64,000 nt of DNA from Spirochaetota bacterium (GCA_016933025.1 JAFGBT010000037.1:1-64000), one strand, 5' to 3'; counted from the first letter of the stretch, positions 18,165-26,692 are shown. The notes: generated by a model not told the origin, from the sequence alone. A program made the numbers and translations.

Positions 18165-19481
18165 CTATTTTTTCCTCTTTTTTCCTTCTATAATAATTTT
18201 AACAGGGATTCCTTCAAGGTTCAGCTCTTTCTGGAGGGACTTTTCAAAGTAGCGGATGATGTCTTTCCTGAAATGCTCAGGTTTGTTGACGAAGAGCTTG
18301 AATCGCGGCGGCGTCGTATCCGTCTGCGTGGCGTAGTAGATCCTGATGCTGCTCTGGAGCTGTGGGATGCGGCCTGCGGCCTGCAGGCGCGAGATCACCC
18401 GGTTCAGCCGCGGCGTTTCTATCTTTATCGAGGCGCGCTCCCTCAGGTCAAGGGCGGTATCGATGATCCGGTGGAGTCTGAGCCTGTTCTTGGCTGATAT
18501 GGAAATGATAGGGAAATCTTCCGCCCGGTAGAACTTGAATTTCAACCGGTCGATAAAGGCGTCGAATGTCCTGTGATCCTTCTCGACCAGGTCCCACTTG
18601 TTCACGGCTATGATAACGGGCTTGTGCGCCTCCATGATCTCGTCCGATATTTTCTTGTCGGTCTCGGTGAGCCCCGTGACGGCATCGATAAGGTGGACGA
18701 CGACGTCGCTGCGCGTTATGGCTTCAATTGTCCGGGTGAGGGAGTAGTAGCCGATGTCGTCCGTAATGCGGCTTTTTTTTCTGATGCCGGCCGTGTCTAT
18801 CATGGTTATCCTCTTTTTATGATAGATGAAATCCTCGTCAATCGAGTCCCTGGTGGTGCCCGGAATCTCCGATACGACGGCGCGGCTGTAGCCGATAAGG
18901 GAATTCAGGAGCGTCGATTTTCCCGAATTGGGCCGCCCCACGATTGCTATTTTCAGGTCGGCCTCGTGCTTCGCGGTCTTCTTCACCGGCAGGAGCTCCA
19001 GCACGGTGTCCATGAGCGCCGGGATGTTGAAGTGCTTCTTCGCGGATACGGGGAGCATCTCCCGGAAGCCCATGGCGTAGAAGTTTTCCATATTGGCGAG
19101 GAGCTCCTTCCCGTCCATCTTGTTTATGGCCGCTATTACGGGAAGCGAAAGCTTGCGAACGATGTCGGCCAGGTCCAGGTCAAAGGACGAGGGCGCGGGA
19201 TTCTCCATGAGGAAGATGATGACCGAGGCTTTCTTTAAATATTCGCGCGCATTGGCCATGATTGGGCCGGACAGCTCCGAGGAATCGGGGAGGTCAAGTC
19301 CCGGTGAGTCGGCAAGGGTGAAGACAATCGATTTGTACTCGACGTTATACGACAGGATGTCCCTGGTCAATCCCGGGACGGCATCGACGATGGCCTTCTT
19401 CTGCCTGATGATGGCGTTGAAGAGAGTTGATTTTCCTACGTTGCGTCTTCCGACGATGGCGACTATTGGTAGCCTGCTCAT
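18165..19481 (-). CDS. der: Ribosome-assembly GTPase Der (EngA)
   Basis: Double-GTPase needed for 50S subunit maturation. The ATG at 19481 (438 residues) is used because AGAAGGA precedes it; the longer frame to 19529 has no ribosome site. The first G domain has GRRNVGKST (11-19), PGLTRD, DSPGL and NKMD. The second has GRPNSGKST, PGTTRDS, DTAGI and NKWD. A KH-like domain follows and the protein ends in a basic tail (EGKKRKK). All G motifs are intact. Confidence 0.96.
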   Translation of the reverse strand: MSRLPIVAIVGRRNVGKSTLFNAIIRQKKAIVDAVPGLTRDILSYNVEYKSIVFTLADSPGLDLPDSSELSGPIMANAREYLKKASVIIFLMENPAPSSFDLDLADIVRKLSLPVIAAINKMDGKELLANMENFYAMGFREMLPVSAKKHFNIPALMDTVLELLPVKKTAKHEADLKIAIVGRPNSGKSTLLNSLIGYSRAVVSEIPGTTRDSIDEDFIYHKKRITMIDTAGIRKKSRITDDIGYYSLTRTIEAITRSDVVVHLIDAVTGLTETDKKISDEIMEAHKPVIIAVNKWDLVEKDHRTFDAFIDRLKFKFYRAEDFPIISISAKNRLRLHRIIDTALDLRERASIKIETPRLNRVISRLQAAGRIPQLQSSIRIYYATQTDTTPPRFKLFVNKPEHFRKDIIRYFEKSLQKELNLEGIPVKIIIEGKKRKK

Positions 19482-19574
19482 GCTGTCCTTCTCTCTATGA
19501 ATGTGCCGACAGTATCCGCGTCCCGTCATCCGAATTCAAGCAAATAACATTTACCATGAGACATAATTTTTTTG

Positions 19575-19603
19575 TTGCAATTATTTCCTTCCTATTGTAT
19601 TAT
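19575..19603 (+). promoter_or_regulatory. Candidate promoter of the lysine-rich mini-protein
   Basis: TTGCAA (19575-19580) and TATTAT (19598-19603) have 17-base spacing; an overlapping TATACT begins at 19601. This would give a leader of about 130 bases before the gene at 19741. Confidence 0.45.
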
Positions 19604-19740
19604 ACTGTGCATCTTCGCCGGATGATTGACGGTGCGCGGCGGACCACAGAAGAATGAGGCTGCGCATCGAGATTCGGGCGTCAGTCACCGGCGCATGCGG
19701 CTTTCCGGCAGACTCAAAATTTAACGACTGAGGGGGAGAG

Positions 19741-19947
19741 ATGGCAGCTAAAACCGTTAATCTCATTAAGTATCTCATCAAGGCTAAAGAGTCACGCATG
19801 AAGACTCTGAAGAAGGAGATGGGTAAGGTGAACGCGCAGATATCGAAATTGAAAAAGGACATGAAGATTGCAGAGAAGCGCGAAGCCGCCGCAAAGGCCA
19901 AAAAAGCGAAGCCCAAAAAGGGGAAGGCGAAGAAAAAGAAGAGATAA
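19741..19947 (+). CDS. Small lysine-rich coiled-coil protein
   Basis: A 68-residue protein with an excellent ribosome site (GAGGGGGAGAG). Residues 1-45 predict one long amphipathic helix; residues 46-68 are almost only Lys, Ala and Pro (AKAKKAKPKKGKAKKKKR), like the tail of histone H1 or bacterial H1-like proteins such as AlgP and Hc1. The charge and composition suggest nucleic-acid binding, possibly a nucleoid or ribosome-associated role. I do not recognise a named family. It stands alone, with a promoter-like sequence upstream and a structured region just downstream. Confidence 0.75.
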   Translation: MAAKTVNLIKYLIKAKESRMKTLKKEMGKVNAQISKLKKDMKIAEKREAAAKAKKAKPKKGKAKKKKR

Positions 19948-19983
19948 CAGGTTTTTCTTTCTAACGGTCCCGGCATTCATGCA

Positions 19984-20119
19984 GGGGTTGTCCCCAAAGT
20001 GATTTCGGTGCATTAAAATATTATTTTTCACGGAATGATTCGCTCGATGGAATCGCGCGAATCATTCCTGGATAATAGCATTGTAAATCGCCGTTGGCTT
20101 GAGGGACAGCCCCTTTTTT
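19984..20119 (+). ncRNA. Candidate structured RNA or long-loop terminator
   Basis: GGGGTTGTCCC (19984-19994) can pair with GGGACAGCCCC (20103-20113, one G-U pair), followed at once by six T. Inside the loop is a second hairpin: GGAATGATTCG (20032-20042) with CGAATCATTCC (20058-20068), itself enclosing CGAT/ATCG. The shape, an outer stem closing on a T-run with a strong internal hairpin, fits a terminated small RNA or a structured 3' region of the preceding gene. I match it to no known RNA family. Confidence 0.4.
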
Positions 20120-20222
20120 ATCGAAGAATAAAATTATTGATAAAATTAGGATATTAATCGATAATTGCAACAGGAACCGCCGATGGCAGGAACCTGTATC
20201 CTAATGGGGCGGGGGACCGGTT

Positions 20223-21428
20223 TTGATCCAGGTAAATCAGAGGAAAAACAGGGATTTTCAGGAATTTGAGGCGATTGATGACGTAGCAAATATACTGAAG
20301 TCCCAGTTCACGAACCGCAAGCTCTACATCAAGTACGCGATTGACAAGACCGAGGTAAATATCAACGAATATCTCCCGGACGGCACCCTTATGCTCGTCA
20401 CTGACCCCAACTACAAGAACGAGGGGAGCGCCATTATTATCTACGGCCTTTCGGACAAGTACATCGAGGTCGACCTTGAGATTGTTGAGGAGCGGGGGCC
20501 CGGTTACTATCACTGCAAGGTCATCCATGCCCGGCGCGCAATGCGGGGGCGGCGCGATCTCCGGTTCAAGGTGGCCGCCGACGAGGTGGTGGCGACCAAC
20601 TTCCGCATTTCACGGCACACCATCGATCTCTCAAGTTTCAACATCCCCACGAGCATAAAGGTCGTGCTGGAGCAATTCCAGTCGCAGAACTCAAAGATGA
20701 GCGATGTGGTGAGGCTGGACGTGTTCAAGCCGGACGACAGGGACCGGCTTCTCCTGCATCTCAAAAAGACAGGGAAGACGCTCTGGATCCCGAACGTCTC
20801 CGATCGGGAATCATACAACGCAATAAACGACGATTTCGTCGACATGAAGAGCCTGTACGGCGAAGATGTGAACATGGTGATGAAGAGATACATCGAGCGC
20901 GGATACAAGTCCATTCTCGCCGTCCCGATAATCTACATCACGGAATCTTCGACATCGGTCCCTTTCGCGTATATCCAGCTGATATCCAAGACCAAGAATT
21001 TTTCCCTGGACGACGTCCTTGAGCTGAAGGACCACTCGTTCAAGCTGATTGACCGGATCAGGGACGCCAATACGCATCTCATTCCTCTCCACCAGAGGGT
21101 CCTCGACATCAGCAGGGGCGGGGCGAAGCTGAAGATCACGGATAAAAATCTTCAAAAATATATTCACCGCTCGAAGGGATTCATATTCGACCTGGTGTTC
21201 AAGCTCCAGGCGCCCATCACCATTTACGGCGAGGTGAAGGTTTCCTACACCGACGATGAGGGGAACCTTCTGGTGGGGGTTGATTTCGAAGGCAACTCGT
21301 CACGCAAGGATGAGATGAAGCGGTATTATTCGATTCTGAAGCCGATGGAGACCGATTATAAAGCCAAGCTGCTGAAATCAATGAAGAGCAAGAAAAAGGA
21401 CACTTCTCCTCCTCCCCCGACCTCGTAG
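20223..21428 (+). CDS. DUF1577-like protein with C-terminal PilZ-like domain
   Basis: A 401-residue soluble protein. Residues about 85-150 contain a conserved segment, HARRAMRGRRDLRFKVAADEVVATNFRISRHTID, described here as a basic Arg-rich motif followed by a beta region; I recall this arrangement from the Leptospira DUF1577 family. Residues about 195-285 look GAF-like (TLWIPNVSD, KSILAVPIIY). The C-terminus (about 295-385) has ILDISRGGAKLKI, a PilZ-type second motif, so c-di-GMP may be sensed. The start is a TTG 8 bases after GGGGG. The product is probably cytoplasmic and signalling-related; this is inference from the domains. Confidence 0.7.
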   Translation: MIQVNQRKNRDFQEFEAIDDVANILKSQFTNRKLYIKYAIDKTEVNINEYLPDGTLMLVTDPNYKNEGSAIIIYGLSDKYIEVDLEIVEERGPGYYHCKVIHARRAMRGRRDLRFKVAADEVVATNFRISRHTIDLSSFNIPTSIKVVLEQFQSQNSKMSDVVRLDVFKPDDRDRLLLHLKKTGKTLWIPNVSDRESYNAINDDFVDMKSLYGEDVNMVMKRYIERGYKSILAVPIIYITESSTSVPFAYIQLISKTKNFSLDDVLELKDHSFKLIDRIRDANTHLIPLHQRVLDISRGGAKLKITDKNLQKYIHRSKGFIFDLVFKLQAPITIYGEVKVSYTDDEGNLLVGVDFEGNSSRKDEMKRYYSILKPMETDYKAKLLKSMKSKKKDTSPPPPTS

Positions 21429-21435
21429 CGCACGG

Positions 21436-22137
21436 TCACGTTTTCTTTTTTAAATCTTTCGCCGCCTCGGCGTCCGATTTTCTCGCGTAGCAGGGAACCA
21501 CGCTTGTATAGTTTCCGTATGCTTCCGGGTTTTTCCTGTATGTCTCCCGCACGAGGCCGCAGATGGCGCTGCCGGACGGGGTGAAGTCTCGAAGAATCAC
21601 CCCGCGTTCCAGCGTCGATACCGCATCAGCGTATTTTAACACGCCGTCGCCGATGAGAAATGTTGCGCCGGTCGGGTCGACGGCTTCCACGAGCCTTTGA
21701 ATTTCATAATCGCCGGGCGGGACAATCTCATCCGGAGCGATGAGATCGGCGCCCCTCCGGTACAGGGCGCCGAACACGCGCCCCTTTTTTGCGTCGAACG
21801 CGATGAGAATGCTGTCGCCCGCCTGCGCGTCAACCGAGATGGCGTACAGGAGATGGGTCTTCACACCGACCAGCGGCTTTCCCAGTACCTGGGCAAGCAT
21901 GCGGGCCGTTGACACGGCGATCCTGATGCCGGTGAATGAGCCGGGGCCCACGCCGACGCCAAGGCAGTCAATCTCCGATGGAGAGAGGCCGAGTTTTCCG
22001 AGTGACCCGTCGATGCCGTGCAGTATGGTTGCCGAATGAGACGTGTTGACCGGCGAGGATATCGCGACGTCGCCCGCCCGGTTGCAGGCGGCGATGATTT
22101 CGAGGGGTGACGCGGTGTCAATCACCAGGATATTCAA
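21436..22137 (-). CDS. tsaB: tRNA threonylcarbamoyladenosine biosynthesis protein TsaB
   Basis: Part of the TsaB-TsaD-TsaE complex that puts t6A on tRNAs reading ANN codons. The ASKHA fold begins MNILVIDTAS, and the hallmark GVGVGPGSFTGIRIA (residues 61-75) is present. Length, 233 residues, is typical. Its start overlaps the end of tsaE by 20 bases, so the two are translated together. The C-terminus (DAEAAKDLKKKT) is short and basic. Confidence 0.93.
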   Translation of the reverse strand: MNILVIDTASPLEIIAACNRAGDVAISSPVNTSHSATILHGIDGSLGKLGLSPSEIDCLGVGVGPGSFTGIRIAVSTARMLAQVLGKPLVGVKTHLLYAISVDAQAGDSILIAFDAKKGRVFGALYRRGADLIAPDEIVPPGDYEIQRLVEAVDPTGATFLIGDGVLKYADAVSTLERGVILRDFTPSGSAICGLVRETYRKNPEAYGNYTSVVPCYARKSDAEAAKDLKKKT

Positions 22138-22561
22138 TGGTTATGCTCCTGCTCGTGTCGTTGAGGTATTCGATGGTGATGTTAACGCGTTCGGCAGGGA
22201 GGCGGCCGTGGGCCCTGTCCGCCCACTCGATTACTGAAACCCCGTCGCCATCCCAGTATTCCTCGAAGAAAAGCCGGTCCAACTCTTCGCTCCGCTCGAT
22301 GCGGTACAGGTCAAAATGGTAGAGCTGCACCGGACCCTCGTAAATTTCCATGAGCGTGAAGGTGGGACTCGTAATTTCATCGGTTATCCCGAGCCCTTTT
22401 GCAATGCCCTTGGCCACGATCGTCTTGCCCGTGCCAAGCTCTCCCGTGAGGGCGAAAAGCGAGCCGGGGCCCGCGTTTCTGCCGAGTTCCTCTGCCAGTG
22501 AAAGAGTTTCTCCCTCCGAACGGGTAATGATTTTCCTTACCATCATGAATACATAATTCAT
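22118..22561 (-). CDS. tsaE: tRNA threonylcarbamoyladenosine biosynthesis ATPase TsaE
   Basis: P-loop ATPase that resets the TsaBDE complex. It has Walker A GELGTGKT (about 41-48), the family motif TSPTFTLMEIYEG, then LYHFDLYRIE and the conserved VIEWADR. The ATG at 22561 gives 147 residues, but ATG codons six and seven codons later (22546, 22543) are equally possible since none has a clear ribosome site. It is followed without a gap by tsaB. Confidence 0.93.
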   Translation of the reverse strand: MNYVFMMVRKIITRSEGETLSLAEELGRNAGPGSLFALTGELGTGKTIVAKGIAKGLGITDEITSPTFTLMEIYEGPVQLYHFDLYRIERSEELDRLFFEEYWDGDGVSVIEWADRAHGRLPAERVNITIEYLNDTSRSITIEYPGD

Positions 22562-22627
22562 GCGTGCGGCCGGTTAAAGCAAGCATAAAGTGGCCGCCAG
22601 GGTGGGAGAGTAACGATTTTCAGAGAA

Positions 22628-22657
22628 CGATAGTTATCGGACAACCGATAACTATCG
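22628..22657. repeat. Perfect 13-bp inverted repeat, possible operator
   Basis: CGATAGTTATCGG (22628-22640) and its reverse complement (22645-22657) flank ACAA. It lies between divergent tsaE and the TetR gene, 67 bases from the tsaE start, with no T-run. It may be a regulator site or an mRNA hairpin. Confidence 0.6.
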
Positions 22658-22743
22658 GGGGCGGCATTGTGCCGTGACGACAGATGATCGTTTTTTGTGT
22701 ACCTCCCTCCGTTAGCATAAACTGCGGCCAAATAAAAAAGGAA

Positions 22744-22771
22744 TTGTATTTTTTTCTTGATTTATTATACT
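22744..22771 (+). promoter_or_regulatory. Candidate promoter of the TetR gene
   Basis: TTGTAT (22744-22749) and TATACT (22766-22771) are 16 bases apart and lie 46 bases before the chosen start codon. Confidence 0.4.
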
Positions 22772-22816
22772 GCGGTTATCAAAAATGCCTTTCATATTAA
22801 TTCGGGGGATCTTGAT

Positions 22817-23425
22817 ATGGCGGTCATTTCCAAGGAAGAAAAAGCAAAGAAAAAGAGAAAGATAATCATTGAAGCACTGAAGAGGCTTCTCGATAAAGAC
22901 GTATATTCGCGTATTACCGTCCAGCAGATTGCCGATGAGGCCGGATTTTCGAAGGGCGGGATTCTCCACTATTTTCCGACAAAAGAAGACATCTACCTAG
23001 AGCTGATAGAAGAAATCTTTATCGAGTTTGTACAGGCGCACAGCTCCATTCTGGAATGGGAGCTGGGGACCGAGGAAATGGCCCCGATCTCAGCCCTGGT
23101 GGGAGCCGAGAATTTCATCATCGACAAGAGAAACATCAAAATACTGATCAACATTGTCCTCTACGGCTTTGAAGAAGAGAAGATCATGAAGATCATCAGC
23201 AAGTATATCCGGATGCACCGGAATTTTTACGACAATATCATAACCGAGCTTTCGAAAGAAGGGAAGGCGCGCCGTAAATCCGACCTGCCGTCCAAATACC
23301 TTTCACGGATAACACAGACGATAGTGCTCTTCATAGGCCTCCTTGAATCGATTGATCCCTCTGACCCCGCAGAGATGGACTACCTTGAAATCGTTAAGTT
23401 CGTCACCTCGCTGCTTAAGGGTTAG
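22817..23425 (+). CDS. TetR/AcrR-family transcriptional regulator
   Basis: A 202-residue repressor-type protein. The ATG at 22817 follows GGGGGA by seven bases; the frame extends to 22757 but the extra residues add nothing. The N-terminal helix-turn-helix is clear: ITVQQIADEAGFSKGGILHYFPTKEDI, in which the ADEAGFSKGGILHYF core is the family signature. The C-terminal all-helical domain (about 70-202) would bind a ligand and dimerise. The KxKKKRK segment at residues 8-15 is unusually basic. Gene targets are unknown; the downstream motility gene starts 78 bases later and might be co-transcribed. Confidence 0.88.
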   Translation: MAVISKEEKAKKKRKIIIEALKRLLDKDVYSRITVQQIADEAGFSKGGILHYFPTKEDIYLELIEEIFIEFVQAHSSILEWELGTEEMAPISALVGAENFIIDKRNIKILINIVLYGFEEEKIMKIISKYIRMHRNFYDNIITELSKEGKARRKSDLPSKYLSRITQTIVLFIGLLESIDPSDPAEMDYLEIVKFVTSLLKG

Positions 23426-23502
23426 ACGGCCTTTATTATTCCAACTGTCCCGGCTATGCCTGTTTTTGCCCGGGGGGAGTATTCCCGGAAGTAACACATT
23501 CT

Positions 23503-24423
23503 ATGGATGTCATGGCGCAGAAAGACCTGCTCTACGGTAAACTGAACGAGGGCATACTTGTCGAGCGGCTTGGTGCGTTCAGGCGCAATCTGAAGAGGAA
23601 CCGCGCCCTGATAGACGCGCACGGCGGGCTTAAGCGGATTGTCCCTGCCCTGAACGGTACCACGGCCCTCGTCATAGGCGCAGGACCATCGCTTGAAAGG
23701 AATTTCGACCTTCTCAGGAAATACCAGCACCGGCAGGAGCTGACCTACATTGCTGTCGACATGGCGCTTCGCCCCCTCATGAAGAGGGGGATAGAACCCC
23801 GCTACGTGTTTTCCTGCGAGAGCGTACCGGTCGACTTTTTTGGCGGGCTGGATACCTCTCATGCGCATCTGGTGGCGTTCAGCTGCGCCTCACACATAAA
23901 CCTGAGGAAGTGGCGGGGGGAGGTCAGTTTTTACAACTGGATGATAGACCGGCCGGAGTACCGGGAGCTCTGGGAAGAGGCCGGGACGGCGCTGGGATTC
24001 GTGGCGACGGGGAGCCTGGTGATTACGCAGGCGGTGGCTTTCGCCCTCGGGTGCGGCATACGCGGCCTTGTTCTGGTCGGCAACGATCTCGGTTTCACCG
24101 ACCGGTTTTATGCAGGCGGGTCAGCGGCGGGCCGTTCGGCCGGGAGGGCCGTTGACCGGCTTGCGCCCGTTGAGACCGGGGAGATCAGCCGCGCGCGGCG
24201 GGCCATGCAATACCGCATCGACCGGGGGGGGAGGAGCTATTACACCAACGCCCAGTTCCTCGCCGGCAAGATGTGGCTGGAGGACCTGTTCCGGAAAAGC
24301 CGGGTGCCGATATACGATTGCAGCGACCCCGGTTGCTCTGAAAAATATGTTGCCAAAATGGAATTACGGAATTTCATGTATTCCATGGATGGACGAAACA
24401 GGAGAAAAAGGAGAAAGGAATGA
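23503..24423 (+). CDS. DUF115 motility-associated factor protein
   Basis: A 306-residue protein of the DUF115 family (6-hydroxymethylpterin pyrophosphokinase MptE-like). In bacteria these are often called motility-associated factors and are linked to flagellin glycosylation in some species. The core GTTALVIGAGPSLERN (nucleotide-binding-like loop, about residues 51-66) and AVDMALRPLMKRGIEPRYVF are typical. The overlap of its stop with the start of flbD (ATGA) supports a motility role. The C-terminus is very basic (RNRRKRRKE). Enzymatic activity in spirochaetes is unproven. Confidence 0.8.
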   Translation: MDVMAQKDLLYGKLNEGILVERLGAFRRNLKRNRALIDAHGGLKRIVPALNGTTALVIGAGPSLERNFDLLRKYQHRQELTYIAVDMALRPLMKRGIEPRYVFSCESVPVDFFGGLDTSHAHLVAFSCASHINLRKWRGEVSFYNWMIDRPEYRELWEEAGTALGFVATGSLVITQAVAFALGCGIRGLVLVGNDLGFTDRFYAGGSAAGRSAGRAVDRLAPVETGEISRARRAMQYRIDRGGRSYYTNAQFLAGKMWLEDLFRKSRVPIYDCSDPGCSEKYVAKMELRNFMYSMDGRNRRKRRKE

Positions 24424-24620
24424 TTCAACTGCACAGGCTCAATAAAACTGAATTCACCCTCAACGACCATCATATTGAAACGATCGAAGAGACGCCGGAT
24501 ACCGTTATTACTCTGACAAATGACCGCAAGTATATAGTGGCTGAGTCCGTTGAAGAGATCATAGAAAAGATAGTACATTTTCGCCGGCAGGTGTATCAGA
24601 AGCGTCAGGGCAAAGATTGA
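24420..24620 (+). CDS. flbD: FlbD/SwrD-family motility protein
   Basis: A 66-residue protein with the family pattern MIQLHRLN, then an N-D-x-I-E-T-IEETPDTVITLTN core and a helical VEEIIEKI segment. In Bacillus the homologue SwrD raises flagellar motor power through stator expression or activity. In other spirochaetes flbD commonly sits beside motA-motB, but here it follows the DUF115 gene with a 4-base overlap and no motAB is in the window. Length is normal. Confidence 0.9.
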   Translation: MIQLHRLNKTEFTLNDHHIETIEETPDTVITLTNDRKYIVAESVEEIIEKIVHFRRQVYQKRQGKD

Positions 24621-24685
24621 TATCTCATTTAATAAAATCTTGACAGAAATGGCATATGTCCCATTGTAGTCCGAAGGAGAAAAAT

Positions 24686-25027
24686 ATGGTTTCAATTTCA
24701 AGCGAGGACCATGGAAAGGTCATTGTCCTGAAGATAGAGGGCGATTTTTATATAGAAAGCATCGAATTTGCGGAAAAAATATGGAATGAGCACATGGCCA
24801 GGCGCCCCAAGGTAATGGCCATCAACTGCAAGGGCATCAAGTACATCGATTCCTCTGCAATCGGGATCCTCGTGAAGTTCCTTAATAACGCGATGAAGCA
24901 GAAGACCGAGCTTATATTTTTTGATTTGAGTGATAATATCATCAGCGTATTTCAGACGGCCAAACTCGGCAATTTTTTCAGGATTATGACAAGGACGCAA
25001 TTCGAAATGGAGTATCTTGAATCCTGA
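24686..25027 (+). CDS. STAS-domain protein (anti-sigma factor antagonist type)
   Basis: A 113-residue single STAS domain with the DSSAIG phospho-switch motif. The ATG at 24686 follows AAGGAG, so the longer frame from 24656 is rejected. It lies 65 bases after flbD, with a TTGACA at 24640-24645 that may belong to its own promoter, though no good -10 follows. It is a third independent STAS gene in the window. Its partner kinase and phosphatase cannot be named. Confidence 0.85.
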   Translation: MVSISSEDHGKVIVLKIEGDFYIESIEFAEKIWNEHMARRPKVMAINCKGIKYIDSSAIGILVKFLNNAMKQKTELIFFDLSDNIISVFQTAKLGNFFRIMTRTQFEMEYLES

Positions 25028-25195
25028 TTCCCCGGTTGTGATTATTTCAGACGCACTCCCGCAGAGCAGTCGATTTTTTAGAGTTGACTTTCCCTCGTTA
25101 ATACTATAAGGGTCATCTTCAATGGTTTTTCAATAATTGTTTTTTGTTCGATAGGTGCATATCTATCTTTTTTATTACAATTTGAAAGGCTGCTG

Positions 25196-25939
25196 GTGAA
25201 AAAAATAGTTTATATATTGACGGCTGCCCAGTTTATCCTCCTGAGCGCCGTGTCACAGGCGCAGGCGATAGGCTTTGGGCCCTATGGATCATTTGGGCTC
25301 GGAAGTTCCACATTCGGTAAGATCGATGTGTTTCAAAATGACCAGTACGGTATGCCCTTCAGCTTTCCCGAGAAGTTCTCCGCCGGGGGCGGGTTCATGA
25401 TAGACACGAATTGCTCCCGTGATAAACTTTTCAATTACCGTTTTACCTTCGGCGCCGAACGGCTTTTTTCGAAAAGATTCGTCCCTTCTGATGAGACCCG
25501 TATCAGCATGATCAATACCTTTGGGCTCGGGGTTGCTCGTAACCGGTTTGTCAGGTTCTGGATCGGTCCCCAGATCGGGATTCATATGAATAAGGATAAG
25601 CTCAGGAGTAATATGCTGGAAACCGGATACTACCTGTACTACTACAGTCAAGTATCATCGGAATATACCTATTTTGGCGGAAGTCTGGGACTGGCGGCAG
25701 GAATAAATCTGAATTTTGTTTCTGGCATTACATTCGCCATTGATGTTGCCGCGCGATACCAAATCAGTTACGGGATTGAACACATTCAAGCCATGATTGC
25801 GGACATGTATCTTTTTTATCCCATGTCGATGAATTCATGGGCTTCTTCTTCGTCCCTGTATGCCTCGGTCACAATCGCCGTGTTATATCGGGTGAATGAT
25901 TCTTTTACCGTTGGGAAAAATGCCGATGCAGGTAAATAG
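25196..25939 (+). CDS. Putative outer-membrane beta-barrel protein A
   Basis: A 247-residue protein beginning MKKIVYILTAAQFILL with a predicted signal peptide cut after AQA (about residue 23). The mature part alternates aromatic and glycine-rich strands, such as FGPYGSFGLGSSTFG, and ends with a strand-like ASVTIAVLYRVNDSF, as in small beta barrels. The start is a GTG. It is a paralogue of the next gene (shared IDTNCSRDKLFNYRFTFG / VDTNLSGSDIFNYRFSLG pattern). Function is unknown; the outer-membrane location is inferred from composition. Confidence 0.7.
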   Translation: MKKIVYILTAAQFILLSAVSQAQAIGFGPYGSFGLGSSTFGKIDVFQNDQYGMPFSFPEKFSAGGGFMIDTNCSRDKLFNYRFTFGAERLFSKRFVPSDETRISMINTFGLGVARNRFVRFWIGPQIGIHMNKDKLRSNMLETGYYLYYYSQVSSEYTYFGGSLGLAAGINLNFVSGITFAIDVAARYQISYGIEHIQAMIADMYLFYPMSMNSWASSSSLYASVTIAVLYRVNDSFTVGKNADAGK

Positions 25940-25966
25940 CATGATAAAAAAAGCGGGATATATCGC

Positions 25967-26692
25967 ATGAAGAAATCAATACTTGTGATTTTCCTGGCGG
26001 TGTTGCATCTCTTCGCGTTTTTGCGCCCTGCTTTTACTGAGGGAATCGGCCTGTACGGTTCCTTCGGCGGGGGCTCCCTGCTTTTTGAAAGACAGTTTGA
26101 TGGCATCTCAATTTTTGGCATACCGAAAACAACCGCTATCGGATGCGGCATCGCTGTTGATACAAATCTGAGCGGGTCGGATATTTTTAACTATCGGTTT
26201 TCTCTCGGCTACGATTCCCAGTTTTCCAGCGCAAAACCGGTCCGGAGGCTTAATCGTGCGGTTATGTACCATGTGTTCGGCGCCGGTTTGTTCAGGACCG
26301 GTACAATACGATTCTGGATGGGACCCGGCCTTGGAGTCGGATATTTTTGGGGACGCAACGTATATGTGAACAGGGAAACGTATTTAATTATCAACAATCT
26401 GGTGTATTTTAACCAAAAATTACTCACATTCAGCCATCTTGATGTGAATCTTGGGATATCACTCGGCATCAACATCAATGTGAGCGCAAACGTGACCCTT
26501 CCGCTCGAGGGCGGCATACGTATCCATTTCTATACGAATTTTGGGAAAATGAATGCATTGCCGACATTCACGCAGATATTTCCCGTAATCAGCCCGGAGG
26601 GATACGCTTCATTTGGAGTTATGTATAAAATCAATGAATCCGCTGATCGGGACGTGGCATCATCCACGGTGAATAAAAAAACAGCATACTAA
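25967..26692 (+). CDS. Putative outer-membrane beta-barrel protein B
   Basis: A 241-residue paralogue of the preceding gene, 27 bases downstream, with a signal peptide (cleavage near residue 25, after FTE or PAF) and similar strand pattern: LYGSFGGGSLLFE, IFNYRFSLGYDSQF, FRTGTIRFWMGPG, YASFGVMYKINES. The RFWIGPQIG/RFWMGPGLG strand is the best conserved between the two. A tandem duplication is likely. The two could be co-regulated surface proteins. No known porin signature was recognised. Confidence 0.7.
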   Translation: MKKSILVIFLAVLHLFAFLRPAFTEGIGLYGSFGGGSLLFERQFDGISIFGIPKTTAIGCGIAVDTNLSGSDIFNYRFSLGYDSQFSSAKPVRRLNRAVMYHVFGAGLFRTGTIRFWMGPGLGVGYFWGRNVYVNRETYLIINNLVYFNQKLLTFSHLDVNLGISLGININVSANVTLPLEGGIRIHFYTNFGKMNALPTFTQIFPVISPEGYASFGVMYKINESADRDVASSTVNKKTAY

